The notes: generated by a model not told the origin, from the sequence alone. A DNA stretch of 64,000 nucleotides from Mesorhizobium sp. M1E.F.Ca.ET.045.02.1.1 (GCF_003952485.1 NZ_CP034447.1:2480001-2544000); one strand, 5' to 3'; counted from the first letter of the stretch, positions 8,536-16,250 are shown. Program-made: numbers and translations.

Positions 8536-8724
8536 GGTCGAAATGCCCAGCAGAGCACACGTTCCGTTCCCGACCGCCAATATCCCTGCGAGAAATGTCC
8601 GCTGCGGCCGCTGCCGGCCTTTCGCCCGTTCGAAAGCCAGGAACGGTTGTCCGACGTGCGGCGGCAAATCCTCGACTATTCCATGCCGGGCGATCTCATC
8701 GGTCTGCAGGGGAGGGCATTTTGA
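8536..8724 (+). pseudogene. Decayed Crp/Fnr-family regulator fragment
   Basis: In the frame beginning GAC at 8572 the translation reads DRQYPCEKCPLRPLPAFRP, then a short bridge, then RRQILDYSMPGDLIGLQG and a TGA at 8722-8724. These are the N-terminal cysteine motif and the cyclic-nucleotide-binding-fold motif of rhizobial Fnr/FixK-like regulators, which are normally about 45-50 residues further apart. The C-terminal helix-turn-helix half is absent and no in-frame start codon exists between the stop at 8467 and the conserved region. I read this as a gene with an internal deletion and loss of both ends. Confidence 0.75.
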
Positions 8725-8775
8725 CTGCTGTCAATGCCCCCGCCGCCCGGTCTTGGTAAGGAGCGGTCCAAGTTC

Positions 8776-8801
8776 GGAACTCTTGATGTATATCGAGCGT
8801 T
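8776..8801 (+). promoter_or_regulatory. EcfG-type promoter for the DUF883 operon
   Basis: GGAAC (8776-8780), 17-bp spacer, CGTT (8798-8801), about 30 bp before the DUF883 start codon. Confidence 0.87.
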
Positions 8802-8830
8802 GAAAGTTAGAAAACACAAGGAGTTAAGCA

Positions 8831-9157
8831 ATGGCGCCCGCCGCAGGCAAAACCGCAACAGACGCTCCCTCCAACTCCGATCTCGAAGCCGATATTCGGC
8901 AGTTGCGCGCCGATATCGAGGAGCTCACCAGGCAATTGGCCAAGACCGGGGAGCACGGCTATGGCGCGGCGCGCCATGCCGCCTCCGAGGGGGTCGAACA
9001 CCTGCGTGCCCAGGGTGAAGCGGCATTCGAAAGCGTGCGCGGCAGCGCCCAGGATATCGAAGCGCAGCTCATCGCCACCGTTCGCGAAAAGCCGGTGACG
9101 TCGCTGGCGATTGCCGCCGGCGTCGGCTTTCTGTTCGCACTGCTCTCCCGCCGCTAG
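8831..9157 (+). CDS. DUF883 (ElaB/YqjD-like) membrane-anchored protein
   Basis: This 108-residue protein has a long charged, helical N-terminal part with coiled-coil character (DLEADIRQLRADIEELTRQL) and a single C-terminal hydrophobic anchor ending in Arg-Arg, with the preceding motif REKPVTSLAIAAGVGFLFALL typical of DUF883/ElaB/YqjD. These proteins are known from E. coli as stationary-phase, ribosome-associated inner-membrane proteins. An AAGGAG site precedes the start. The gene is under an EcfG-type promoter and is followed six bases later by a membrane-protein gene, so the two form a stress operon. Confidence 0.9.
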   Translation: MAPAAGKTATDAPSNSDLEADIRQLRADIEELTRQLAKTGEHGYGAARHAASEGVEHLRAQGEAAFESVRGSAQDIEAQLIATVREKPVTSLAIAAGVGFLFALLSRR

Positions 9158-9163
9158 CCGCAG

Positions 9164-9628
9164 ATGGGGACGCTGATTTCCCTGATCTCGGCCATTGCCT
9201 CGGGTGAGGCGACGGCCGCCTTGCAGAGAGCGCGTGTGGCGGCAATCCTCTATGGGATTGCCGCCATTCTTGCCCTGTGCGGCATCGGCTTCCTTGTCGG
9301 CGCCGCCTATATCTGGCTGGCCGCGCGCTACGGACCATTGGCGACCAGCCTCGGCTTCGGCATCGGCTTCCTGCTGATTGCCGGGCTCATTCTGGTGATC
9401 CACAAGATGACGACCGGCATGCGAGCCAAGCGTCGCGCGCGCCGGCGCAAGGCCGACATGACGGCGGTTGGGCTCACCGCGGCGCTTGCGCTGCTCCCGG
9501 CGCTTGCCAAGAGCAAGAGTGGCCTGGGCACCATTGTCGCGCCCGCGATCGCGCTCGTCGCCTACGCCATCTACCGCGAGAATGTGAAGGTCAAGCCTCA
9601 AGACCCGGATCCCGGCGAAGCGCCGTAG
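9164..9628 (+). CDS. Holin-like (DUF1469/YqjE-type) membrane protein
   Basis: The 154-residue protein has two clear central membrane helices (about residues 27-50 and 58-80), a basic cytoplasmic stretch (AKRRARRRKAD) and another hydrophobic region towards the C-terminus. This arrangement, directly after a DUF883 gene, matches YqjE/Phage_holin_3_6 proteins of yqjD-yqjE-like operons. It is a host gene and not phage-derived. It starts six bases after the DUF883 stop and is presumably transcribed from the EcfG-type promoter at 8776. The function is unknown, probably membrane remodelling in stress. Confidence 0.75.
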   Translation: MGTLISLISAIASGEATAALQRARVAAILYGIAAILALCGIGFLVGAAYIWLAARYGPLATSLGFGIGFLLIAGLILVIHKMTTGMRAKRRARRRKADMTAVGLTAALALLPALAKSKSGLGTIVAPAIALVAYAIYRENVKVKPQDPDPGEAP

Positions 9629-9744
9629 GCCGGAGCATTGCGGGAAAAGCGCGGGTCCGGCAACTTGACCGCGTTGCTGCCCGCCAATCCCCACGCCTGA
9701 CAGGCGGCGGCGGCCTACCGTTGCCGAATCGCGTCATTGGACAG

Positions 9745-9769
9745 GGAACCTTCGCGGAAAGGGCCCGTT
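9745..9769 (+). promoter_or_regulatory. EcfG-type promoter for the 67-aa membrane protein
   Basis: GGAAC (9745-9749), 16-bp spacer, CGTT (9766-9769), 54 bp before the start codon at 9824. Confidence 0.85.
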
Positions 9770-9823
9770 ACCCGATCATGCCGTACCCGAAGCGCCCGCC
9801 GCCATACGATATGAAGGCCAACA

Positions 9824-10027
9824 ATGACCAAGATCGTTCCTGAAGACAAAGCCCGCCAGGGGCACTGGGGCTGGCACGCGCTCAGGATCCTCGTCGCCGG
9901 GCTGTTGCTGGCCTTGATCGCCTGGGGTGCGGCCGAGATCTATGGCGAGTTGATCAAGAGCCCGATGACCGATCAGAGCGCGCCTCAGGCGCCGGCGGCC
10001 GGGCAGAAACCCATGCAGGGCGGCTGA
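9824..10027 (+). CDS. Small single-pass membrane protein (67 aa), stress-induced
   Basis: The protein has a short charged cytoplasmic N-terminus, one membrane helix at about residues 19-38 (LRILVAGLLLALIAWGAAEI) and a Pro/Gln/Ala-rich periplasmic tail. I do not recognise a named family. The reading frame is supported by a perfect EcfG-type promoter at 9745-9769, and by the gene filling the space exactly between the DUF1469 and lipid-kinase genes. It is convergent with the lipid kinase, whose end is eight bases away. Confidence 0.75.
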   Translation: MTKIVPEDKARQGHWGWHALRILVAGLLLALIAWGAAEIYGELIKSPMTDQSAPQAPAAGQKPMQGG

Positions 10028-10035
10028 GCGCCCCA

Positions 10036-10956
10036 TCACGCCGCCTTGGCCCGCGCATTGCTTGCCGGAACCAATACGTTCAACGCGCCGGGAAGAATCT
10101 CGACCACCGTCTCGCGCTCCAGCCTGACCAACTCGCCATCCACGACCGCGCTGAACTTCTTCGTTGGTGAATGGATCTTGAGGATGGCTCTGTCGGCCTG
10201 GTGGATTTCGATATGTTCGCTGTCGCGCCATCGGCCGCGCAGCATGTCGAGCAGCAGTTTCGCCAGATGGTAACGTCTGCGCGCGACGCTGACATAGATG
10301 CCAAGCACGCCACCCGCCGGATTGTCCGCATAAGGCAGATGGCCCTCGCCGAACAGATTGTTGCTGATGCCGATGCCGGTCGTGCGGGTGACGATCTCAG
10401 CGTTGCCGATGCTCAAGGTCACTTTGAGCGTGCGTGGGTTCTTGATCGTTGCCCATCCCGCGCGAACGGAGGCCCGCATCTTTCCCAGCCGCGAGCCGAA
10501 ATCCATGGTCTCCCGAAGCTGCACCATCCTGACATGCATGCCGATCGAAAACTGATGCACGAAGGGCCGGCCATTGACGCTGGCCATGTCGACGGCCGTC
10601 ACCTCGCCCGTGGCAAAGGATTGCAGCGCCGCATCCAGCGTCTGCGGGATGCCAAGGCCACGCGCGAAGAGATTCATCGTGCCGGCCGGCAATATGGCCA
10701 AAGCTTTCTTCTTGTTCATGAGAAGGGATGCCGCCCGCGACACGGTGCCGTCGCCGCCTCCGGCGATCACGACGTCGACGTTCCGCTTCGCTACGGCCTT
10801 TTCCAAGGCCGCGCCGATTTCGCGGCCGGCAACGATATCGACCTGAACCGAATGGCCTGCCGCTTCCAGCGTCCGTCGCAGGCGATCGGCAAAGGCTGGA
10901 ACATCGGCCGTGCGCAGCGTGCCGCTGTCCTGGTTCAGCACCGCAGCAAACCGCAT
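10036..10956 (-). CDS. Diacylglycerol/lipid kinase family protein
   Basis: This 306-residue protein has the DAGK catalytic fold of the YegS/BmrU/LCB5 group. The nucleotide-binding motif GGGDGTVSRAAS is near residue 66, followed by LPAGTMNLFARGLGIP. It would phosphorylate a lipid at the inner membrane; the substrate is not predictable. The start is set by the promoter: an in-frame ATG at 11019 lies between the -35 and -10 elements of the EcfG-type promoter at 11026-11002 and cannot be in its transcript, whereas the ATG at 10956 has CGGAG upstream. Membrane lipid adjustment is a plausible stress output (inference). Confidence 0.88.
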   Translation of the reverse strand: MRFAAVLNQDSGTLRTADVPAFADRLRRTLEAAGHSVQVDIVAGREIGAALEKAVAKRNVDVVIAGGGDGTVSRAASLLMNKKKALAILPAGTMNLFARGLGIPQTLDAALQSFATGEVTAVDMASVNGRPFVHQFSIGMHVRMVQLRETMDFGSRLGKMRASVRAGWATIKNPRTLKVTLSIGNAEIVTRTTGIGISNNLFGEGHLPYADNPAGGVLGIYVSVARRRYHLAKLLLDMLRGRWRDSEHIEIHQADRAILKIHSPTKKFSAVVDGELVRLERETVVEILPGALNVLVPASNARAKAA

Positions 10957-11001
10957 GCCCCGCTCCGTTCTTGGGCCGGAAATGAGCCCAGCCGCAGGCT
11001 G

Positions 11002-11026
11002 AACGGAAAGGATCGCCAAAGGTTCC
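11002..11026 (-). promoter_or_regulatory. EcfG-type promoter for the lipid kinase
   Basis: On the minus strand GGAAC (11026-11022), 16-bp spacer, CGTT (11005-11002). Transcription would begin near 10995, which decides the 10956 start codon. Confidence 0.87.
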
Positions 11027-11055
11027 GCGTACCGGGAAGCGCGGGCCGCGCTGTT

Positions 11056-11080
11056 GGAACAACGCTCCGCTCACGACGTT
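11056..11080 (+). promoter_or_regulatory. EcfG-type promoter for the PRC-barrel gene
   Basis: GGAAC (11056-11060), 16-bp spacer, CGTT (11077-11080), back to back with the lipid-kinase promoter and 92 bp before the PRC-barrel start codon. Confidence 0.87.
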
Positions 11081-11172
11081 GTGAAGTTGTGGAATACTGC
11101 CGCATCTGACTTGCCTGGCAGAGCCGGTGGCGGATGCGGCGCATACCAAATCAGGCACGAGGAGAGACGATC

Positions 11173-12534
11173 ATGATCCGCACTCTTTTTGCGACGACCG
11201 CGCTTGCAACGCTGGTTGCAACCGGTGCCTTCGCCCAGACAGCAACGCCGGCACAGCCGCCTGCCGCCGAAAACCCGGCTCCCGTGATCCGCTCGGATGG
11301 CGCCTTGATGACCAACATTATCGGCGAATCCGTCTATAACGGCACCGGTGACGACGCCCAAGACATCGGCAAGGTCGATGATGTCGTCTTCGACGCAAGC
11401 GGCAAAGTGAAGTCCGCGATCATCGGTGTCGGCGGCTTCCTTGGCGTCGGCACCAAGGACGTGGCGTTCGACTACAGCAAGATGGAATGGGCCGAGAAGA
11501 ACGGCGACCGCTGGCTGGTGGCCAAGACAACCAAGGACGAGCTCAATGCCCAGCCGGCATTCGACCGCAAGCCCTACGATCCGGCCCCGGCACCGTCGGC
11601 CGACGCCACGCAGCCTTCAACCACGGACACGGGTGGAGCCCAGAAGCCGGTGGACCTCAACGCCAAGCCGGCTGAGCCGGTGAAGAAGGCGGAAGGCAAT
11701 CTCGCCACCAACATCATGGGCGAGTCCGTCTATAACGGCACCGCGGACGACGCCCAGAAGATCGGCGACGTGAAAGACATCGTGCTCGCCAAGGACGGCA
11801 AGGCCGAGTCGCTCGTGATCGGCGTCGGCGGCTTCCTCGGCATCGGCACGAAGAACGTCACCTTCGATTTCGCCAAGGCAAAGTGGGCGGAGAAGAACGG
11901 GGACCGCTGGCTGGTTGCCGAGACGACGAAGGAGGAGCTCCAGGCGCAGCCGGACTTCAACCGCAAGGCTTACGATCCGGCACCGGCGCCGGCCACCGCG
12001 GCGTCGAACAATGCTCCGGCGACGACCACGCCCGCCGTGGCATCGTCCGACACAACGGCCGGCAAGGAAGCCAAGCCTGCGCAGACAACCGCTGAAAACA
12101 AGGCGCCCGCACCTGCGGCGAGCACCGCGGAGAACAAGCCGGCGGACTCCGGCACGTCCGCAACCGACACCACGCAGACAGCCTCGATCGACAAATCGAC
12201 GCTGACTGAGATGCCGATGGGCAACATCCGGGGTGACGACCTGAAGGGCGCGACCGTCTATGGCGCCAACGACGCCAAGATCGGTACGATCGGCGATGTC
12301 GTGCTGACGCCGGACAACAAGCCGGATGCGGTGATCGTCGACGTCGGCGGCTTCCTCGGCATCGGCGCCAAGGAAGTGGCGGTCGGCATGGACAAGCTCA
12401 AATTCATGACCGACAAGGACGGCAAGAAATATCTCTACACCAACTTCACCAAGGAAGAGCTGCAGGCGCAGGCGGCCTATGACAAGAGCAGTTATGCCGC
12501 CAACCGTGATAAGCAGCGGATGATATTGAAGTAG
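11173..12534 (+). CDS. Secreted protein with three PRC-barrel domains
   Basis: The 453-residue protein has a cleavable signal peptide (ending near AFAQ), then three PRC-barrel repeats at about residues 40-130, 180-270 and 355-445. Each contains the motif VIGVGGFLGxGxKxV or a close variant. Two linkers rich in Pro, Ala, Thr and Asp separate them. Repeats 1 and 2 are almost identical in layout (ATNIMGESVYNGTADDAQ), which points to internal duplication. The start at 11173 follows GAGGAGAG. Export to the periplasm is expected. PRC-barrel proteins of this type are common stress-induced envelope proteins in Rhizobiales; the ligand is unknown. An EcfG-type promoter precedes the gene. Confidence 0.9.
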   Translation: MIRTLFATTALATLVATGAFAQTATPAQPPAAENPAPVIRSDGALMTNIIGESVYNGTGDDAQDIGKVDDVVFDASGKVKSAIIGVGGFLGVGTKDVAFDYSKMEWAEKNGDRWLVAKTTKDELNAQPAFDRKPYDPAPAPSADATQPSTTDTGGAQKPVDLNAKPAEPVKKAEGNLATNIMGESVYNGTADDAQKIGDVKDIVLAKDGKAESLVIGVGGFLGIGTKNVTFDFAKAKWAEKNGDRWLVAETTKEELQAQPDFNRKAYDPAPAPATAASNNAPATTTPAVASSDTTAGKEAKPAQTTAENKAPAPAASTAENKPADSGTSATDTTQTASIDKSTLTEMPMGNIRGDDLKGATVYGANDAKIGTIGDVVLTPDNKPDAVIVDVGGFLGIGAKEVAVGMDKLKFMTDKDGKKYLYTNFTKEELQAQAAYDKSSYAANRDKQRMILK

Positions 12535-12603
12535 GCAGTAGGCAGTAGGCAGTAGGGGTACGCTTCTCAACAGCTTCCCCTATTGCCTATTCCCTACTGC
12601 CCA
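12530..12603. repeat. Inverted array of AGTAGGC heptamers
   Basis: Four tandem heptamers (three AGTAGGC, then AGTAGGG) occupy 12530-12557, and an imperfect inverted copy (CCTATTGCCTATTCCCTACTGCC) spans about 12580-12602. The array sits between two convergent genes and supplies both stop codons: the PRC-barrel TAG and the sulfatase TAG lie inside it. It could act as a bidirectional terminator-like hairpin. A related GCGAATAG-type array lies at 40303-40377. Confidence 0.7.
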
Positions 12604-14154
12604 ACTCACGTGGCCGACCACGCCATCTTCCGTCAGCTCCGCCAGCGCCAGCGACTGGTCGAGATGCCTGGCGCGCCAGGCGAGCAACTTCTCGGCGAAT
12701 TCCAGGCGCGCCGGCAGGTAGGCGGGATCGTCCGCGACGTTGCTCAGCTCGCCTGGATCCTTCGTGAGATCGAACAGTAGTGGCGGCAGGCCGCCGCCGA
12801 AATGGACATATTTGAAGCCGCTCGTGCGCAGGACGGCCAGATTGCAATCGCGCGAGCCGATGCCGAAATGCCGCTCGGCTTCGCCGCCGAAGACCGAGCG
12901 GAAATCGAACTCCCAATGCGCGGCGTCGCGCCAGTCCGCCGGCTGCTTGCCGTCGAGCCAGGGCGCCAGCGACCTGCCGTCGAGCTGCGGCTCCGGTCCG
13001 GCGCCGATCAATTCGAGCAAGGTCGGAAAGATGTCGACGGCCTCGGTGAACCGGTCGACGACCGAACCGGCCACTGCTCTCTTGTGTGGGTCGCGGATGA
13101 TCAGCGGAATGTGGTAGCTGGCGTCGAAATAGCCGCCTTTGCCGAGCATGAAATGGTCGCCCATCATCTCGGCGTGGTCGGAGGTGAGCACGATGATTGT
13201 GTCGTCCCAGGCGCCGGCCGCTTTCACGGCCTGCCAGATGCGGCCGAGCTGCGCATCGACCTCCGAGACCATGCCGTAGTAGATCGCGCGGATGCGGCGG
13301 AAGTTTTCGTCACCCCAATCCGCCACCTTGCCCTGGGCGCCGGGAATGAATTTTGTCCGCATCTGGCAATCGAGATCGTAGGCGAGATAGGGATGGCTTC
13401 CCGCTTCGGCCTGCCAATCCGCCGCCCGCCGGAAAGCGGGCCCGTCGGCCGGATCGTACATGGCGTTATACGGTTCCGGGACGATGAAGGGCGGGTGCGG
13501 GCTGATGAAGGAGATATGCGCGAACCATAGCGCGCCCTGCTCCTGCTCGCCAAGCCAGCGGATGAATTCGCCAGCGAGGAAAGCGGTCGGCGTCTGGTCC
13601 TTCGAATAGACCGGCGGCGCGTTGGTCACATCGCCACTGGCCTCGCCTTGCTCGCCCGCCGGGCGATGGATGCCAGGGCTGCCGACGCTGGCGTCGATGC
13701 CTTGCGCGCTGAGCCAGGACAGCCACTGCTTCTGGTGCTCGGGCAGGAACTGCCGCACGGTGAAGCCGGGCAGCACACCTTCATAGCTGCGCAGGCGAGG
13801 ATCGCCTGCGGAGAGCTGGCGAGGATCGGGCGAGACATCCGTGTAGCCGAACAGCGCCGGATCATAACCAGCCGTGCGGGCCGAGAGCGCGATATTGCCG
13901 TGCCGGGTATCGAGCGGCGAGCCGTTGCGGCAGACGCGGTTGTTCATCTGGTAGAGGCCGGTGTAGAGGCAGGCGCGCGCCGGCGAGCAGGGCGCCGCGC
14001 CGCCATAGTGGCGCCGGAACAGAACGCCCTCGGCGGCAAGCGCGTCCGCGTTCGGCGTTTTCACCACCGTGTGGCCGGCGGCCGACAGGCAATCGCCGCG
14101 CCACTGGTCGCAGGTGATGAGGAGAACATTCGGGCGGCTCACTCGGTTGTTCAA
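12580..14154 (-). CDS. Sulfatase-family hydrolase, phosphonate monoester hydrolase-like
   Basis: The 524-residue protein belongs to the alkaline phosphatase/sulfatase superfamily. The nucleophile motif is CSPAR with Cys56, which would be matured to formylglycine, and metal ligands are visible in LLITCDQWRGD near the start and TSDHAEMMGDH in the middle. The C-terminal part (YVHFGGGLPPLLFDLTKDP) resembles rhizobial phosphonate monoester hydrolases/phosphodiesterases of about 514 residues, so activity on phosphonate or phosphate diesters is as likely as on sulfate esters. No signal peptide is seen, so it is cytoplasmic. The last residues (VGNRQ) are encoded by the heptamer repeat. It is divergent from the dioxygenase operon. 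Confidence 0.85.
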   Translation of the reverse strand: MNNRVSRPNVLLITCDQWRGDCLSAAGHTVVKTPNADALAAEGVLFRRHYGGAAPCSPARACLYTGLYQMNNRVCRNGSPLDTRHGNIALSARTAGYDPALFGYTDVSPDPRQLSAGDPRLRSYEGVLPGFTVRQFLPEHQKQWLSWLSAQGIDASVGSPGIHRPAGEQGEASGDVTNAPPVYSKDQTPTAFLAGEFIRWLGEQEQGALWFAHISFISPHPPFIVPEPYNAMYDPADGPAFRRAADWQAEAGSHPYLAYDLDCQMRTKFIPGAQGKVADWGDENFRRIRAIYYGMVSEVDAQLGRIWQAVKAAGAWDDTIIVLTSDHAEMMGDHFMLGKGGYFDASYHIPLIIRDPHKRAVAGSVVDRFTEAVDIFPTLLELIGAGPEPQLDGRSLAPWLDGKQPADWRDAAHWEFDFRSVFGGEAERHFGIGSRDCNLAVLRTSGFKYVHFGGGLPPLLFDLTKDPGELSNVADDPAYLPARLEFAEKLLAWRARHLDQSLALAELTEDGVVGHVSWAVGNRQ

Positions 14155-14245
14155 AAATCTTCTCCTCAGGCAGGCTGCCGCTCATGGAGCCGAAATTTGC
14201 GAGTGTTGCAAGCTGCGGCAGTTCATGGAACGTGAACGCATACGA

Positions 14246-14259
14246 GATGATCGTTCATC
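14246..14259. promoter_or_regulatory. Possible operator, GATGA-N4-TCATC
   Basis: GATGA (14246-14250) and TCATC (14255-14259) form an inverted repeat, nested within a wider TGAACG/CGTTCA pair (14233-14257). It lies in the divergent region between the sulfatase and ring-cleaving dioxygenase genes, next to a TATGATAC sequence that could be a -10 element. No regulator gene is adjacent. Confidence 0.35.
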
Positions 14260-14370
14260 TTTATGATACAGTCCATTCTGTGTTTGGCCGCTTTGCCGTT
14301 GGCGGGGCTATCCTCATATTGGCGTGGACAGCGGCGAGGGCCGCAAAAGGACAAGGGAAGGAGCAACACC

Positions 14371-15303
14371 ATGCTCAATCAGATCAAGGGCCTGCATCAC
14401 GTCACCTCGATGGCGAGCGATGCGCGCCGGAACAATGAATTCTTCACCAAGAAGCTCGGCCTGCGCCGGGTCAAGAAGACGGTCAATTTCGACGCGCCCG
14501 ACGTCTATCACCTCTACTATGCCGACGAAGTCGGCACGCCGGGCTCGGTGATGACCTATTTCCCGTTCCCCGATATCGGCAAGGGCCGGCACGGCGTCGG
14601 CGAGGTCGGCACCACCGTCTTCTCGGTGCCGGAAGGCACGCTCGCCTATTGGGAAAAGCGCTTCGCCGACGAAGGCGTGGGCAACGTCGCCCGCACGGAA
14701 AGCTTCGGCGAGAAGCGTCTCGCCTTCACCGGCCCTGACGGCGACAGTTTCGCGCTGGTCGAGGACAAGGCCGACAGCCGCGCGCCCTGGGTGAAGGGCG
14801 GCGTTCCCGGCGATGAAGCGATCCGCGGCTTCCACTCGGTCGCGCTCAGGCTGAAGGACGGCGGCGCCACCGAGGAGCTGTTGAAGTTCATGGGCTATGA
14901 GGAGGTCGACAAGTCCGGCAACATCCGCCGGCTGGCGATCAAGAACGGCAACGGTGCCGACATCGTCGACATCGAATCGCTGCCGGGCGCGGGCTTTGCC
15001 AATCTCGGCGCCGGCTCGGTGCATCATGTCGCCTTCGCGGTCGAGGATCGCGCCAAACAGCTCGAAGTGCGCAAGGCGCTGGTCGACACGGGTTATGGCG
15101 TGACGCCGGTCATCGATCGCGATTACTTCTGGGCGATCTATTTCCGTACCCCGGGCGGCGTGCTGTTCGAGGTGTCCACCAACGAGCCGGGCTTCGACCG
15201 CGACGAGGACACCGCGCATCTCGGCGAGGCGCTGAAGCTGCCGATGCAGCATCGGCATCTGAGATCCTATCTCGAGCAGCACCTGCAGAAGCTGGAAGAC
15301 TGA
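14371..15303 (+). CDS. Ring-cleaving dioxygenase / VOC-family protein (MhqA/LinE-like)
   Basis: The 310-residue cytoplasmic protein has two VOC (glyoxalase/dioxygenase) modules, the first opening GLHHVTSMASDARRNNEFF and the second with GFHSVALRLKD and VHHVAFAVED. Metal ligands are likely the His of LHHVT and VHHVA and a Glu in VLFEVST. It resembles the MhqA/MhqO/LinE group that acts on hydroquinones or quinone adducts. An in-frame ATG at 14263 is possible, but the ATG at 14371 has a strong GGAAGGAG site and matches the family start. The gene is followed after five bases by an MhqD-like esterase, the same pairing as in Bacillus mhq operons. Confidence 0.9.
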   Translation: MLNQIKGLHHVTSMASDARRNNEFFTKKLGLRRVKKTVNFDAPDVYHLYYADEVGTPGSVMTYFPFPDIGKGRHGVGEVGTTVFSVPEGTLAYWEKRFADEGVGNVARTESFGEKRLAFTGPDGDSFALVEDKADSRAPWVKGGVPGDEAIRGFHSVALRLKDGGATEELLKFMGYEEVDKSGNIRRLAIKNGNGADIVDIESLPGAGFANLGAGSVHHVAFAVEDRAKQLEVRKALVDTGYGVTPVIDRDYFWAIYFRTPGGVLFEVSTNEPGFDRDEDTAHLGEALKLPMQHRHLRSYLEQHLQKLED

Positions 15304-15308
15304 AAGCC

Positions 15309-15947
15309 ATGAGCAAGGACGCTTACATCCACAAAATGCTGCCCGGTTCGCCGGGCAGTCCGCTGCTCTTCGTCCTCCACGGAACCGGGGCCGACGAGAA
15401 CCAGCTTCTGTCCTTCGGCCGTGAGCTGCTGCCTTCGGCGACCGTCGTGTCGCCGCGCGGCGACGTGTCGGAACAGGGCGCTGCCCGCTTCTTCCGCCGC
15501 ACCGGCGAGGGCGTCTACGACATGGACGATCTCGCGCGGGCGACGGCCAAGATGGCGGGCTTCGTCAAGGCGCATGTCGAGGCGGCAAAGCCCTCGGCGG
15601 TGTTCGGGCTCGGCTATTCCAACGGCGCCAACATCCTGGCCTCGCTGGTGTTCGCCGAGCCGACCCTGTTCGATGCCACGGCGCTGATGCATCCGCTCAT
15701 CCCGTTCGAGCCTCAGGTGAAGGGCAGCCTTGCCGGCCGCCGCATCCTGATCACGGCCGGCAGGCGCGATCCGATCTGTCCGCCGAACCTGACCACGCGG
15801 CTGGAGGCCTATTTGCGCGCCGACGGGGCCGATGTCACAGTGGAATGGCACGACGGCGGGCACGAGGTGCGGCCGAATGAAAGCGAAGCGGCGCGGCGGC
15901 TCTTCGGCTTCGCGCCGGCCGCCGAAGGAGGCAAGAACAATGGCTGA
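15309..15947 (+). CDS. Alpha/beta-hydrolase, carboxylesterase (MhqD-like)
   Basis: The 212-residue protein is of the phospholipase/carboxylesterase (Abhydrolase_2) family. The early motif LFVLHGTGADENQL forms the oxyanion region, the nucleophile elbow is GYSNGA (Ser near residue 105), the acid lies in GRRDPICP and the catalytic His in GGHEV. No signal peptide is present. Together with the upstream dioxygenase it suggests a detoxification or catabolic pair for quinone-like compounds (inference by analogy with Bacillus MhqD/MhqO). It overlaps the next gene by eight bases, which implies co-transcription. Confidence 0.9.
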   Translation: MSKDAYIHKMLPGSPGSPLLFVLHGTGADENQLLSFGRELLPSATVVSPRGDVSEQGAARFFRRTGEGVYDMDDLARATAKMAGFVKAHVEAAKPSAVFGLGYSNGANILASLVFAEPTLFDATALMHPLIPFEPQVKGSLAGRRILITAGRRDPICPPNLTTRLEAYLRADGADVTVEWHDGGHEVRPNESEAARRLFGFAPAAEGGKNNG

Positions 15948-16239
15948 CCAATTGCCCGAGATCGAACTCGAGGACCATGGCTCCAAGGGGCGCTACGTGC
16001 TGCGCGGTCCCGGCGGCGCCGAGGCCGAGATGACCTTCACCAAGATCGGCGAGCACCAGCTCATCATCGATCACACCGAGGTGCCGGACGTCTTCCGCGG
16101 CCAGGGCGCCGGGCTTCGGCTCGTCACCCGCGCCGTCGAGGACGCGCGCGCCGCCGGCAAGAAGATCATCCCGCTCTGCCCCTTCGCCAACGCCCAGTTC
16201 CGCCGCCATCCGGAATGGGCGGACGTGCTGAAGCAGTAA
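15940..16239 (+). CDS. Small GNAT-family N-acetyltransferase (YjdJ-type)
   Basis: This 99-residue protein has the compact GCN5-related acetyltransferase fold of the YjdJ/NATD1 group. A short strand pair is followed by VPDVFRGQGAGLRLV (acetyl-CoA pyrophosphate loop) and IIPLCPFANAQFRRHPEW, the conserved C-terminal motif. The start at 15940 has GAAGGAGG upstream and overlaps the esterase stop by eight bases. It is the third gene of the operon. The acceptor substrate is unknown. Confidence 0.88.
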   Translation: MADQLPEIELEDHGSKGRYVLRGPGGAEAEMTFTKIGEHQLIIDHTEVPDVFRGQGAGLRLVTRAVEDARAAGKKIIPLCPFANAQFRRHPEWADVLKQ

Positions 16240-16250
16240 GCGCGGCGTTC

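Noticed and set aside
9164..9628. Holin-like protein considered as a prophage remnant
   Set aside because: It is next to a DUF883 gene under a stress promoter, the normal host context, and no phage genes are nearby.
10065..10083. GGAAC followed by CGTT inside the lipid-kinase gene
   Set aside because: The spacer is five or six bases, not 16 or 17, and it is within a coding region.
10957..11019. Longer start of the lipid kinase at 11019
   Set aside because: The codon lies between the -35 and -10 elements of the gene's own EcfG-type promoter, so it cannot be in that transcript.
12530..12603. Tandem heptamers considered as a CRISPR or satellite array
   Set aside because: Units of seven bases without spacers cannot be CRISPR; the inverted arrangement fits a hairpin repeat.
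14227..14255. GGAAC and CGTT upstream of the ring-cleaving dioxygenase
   Set aside because: The spacer is 20 bp, too long for an EcfG promoter.
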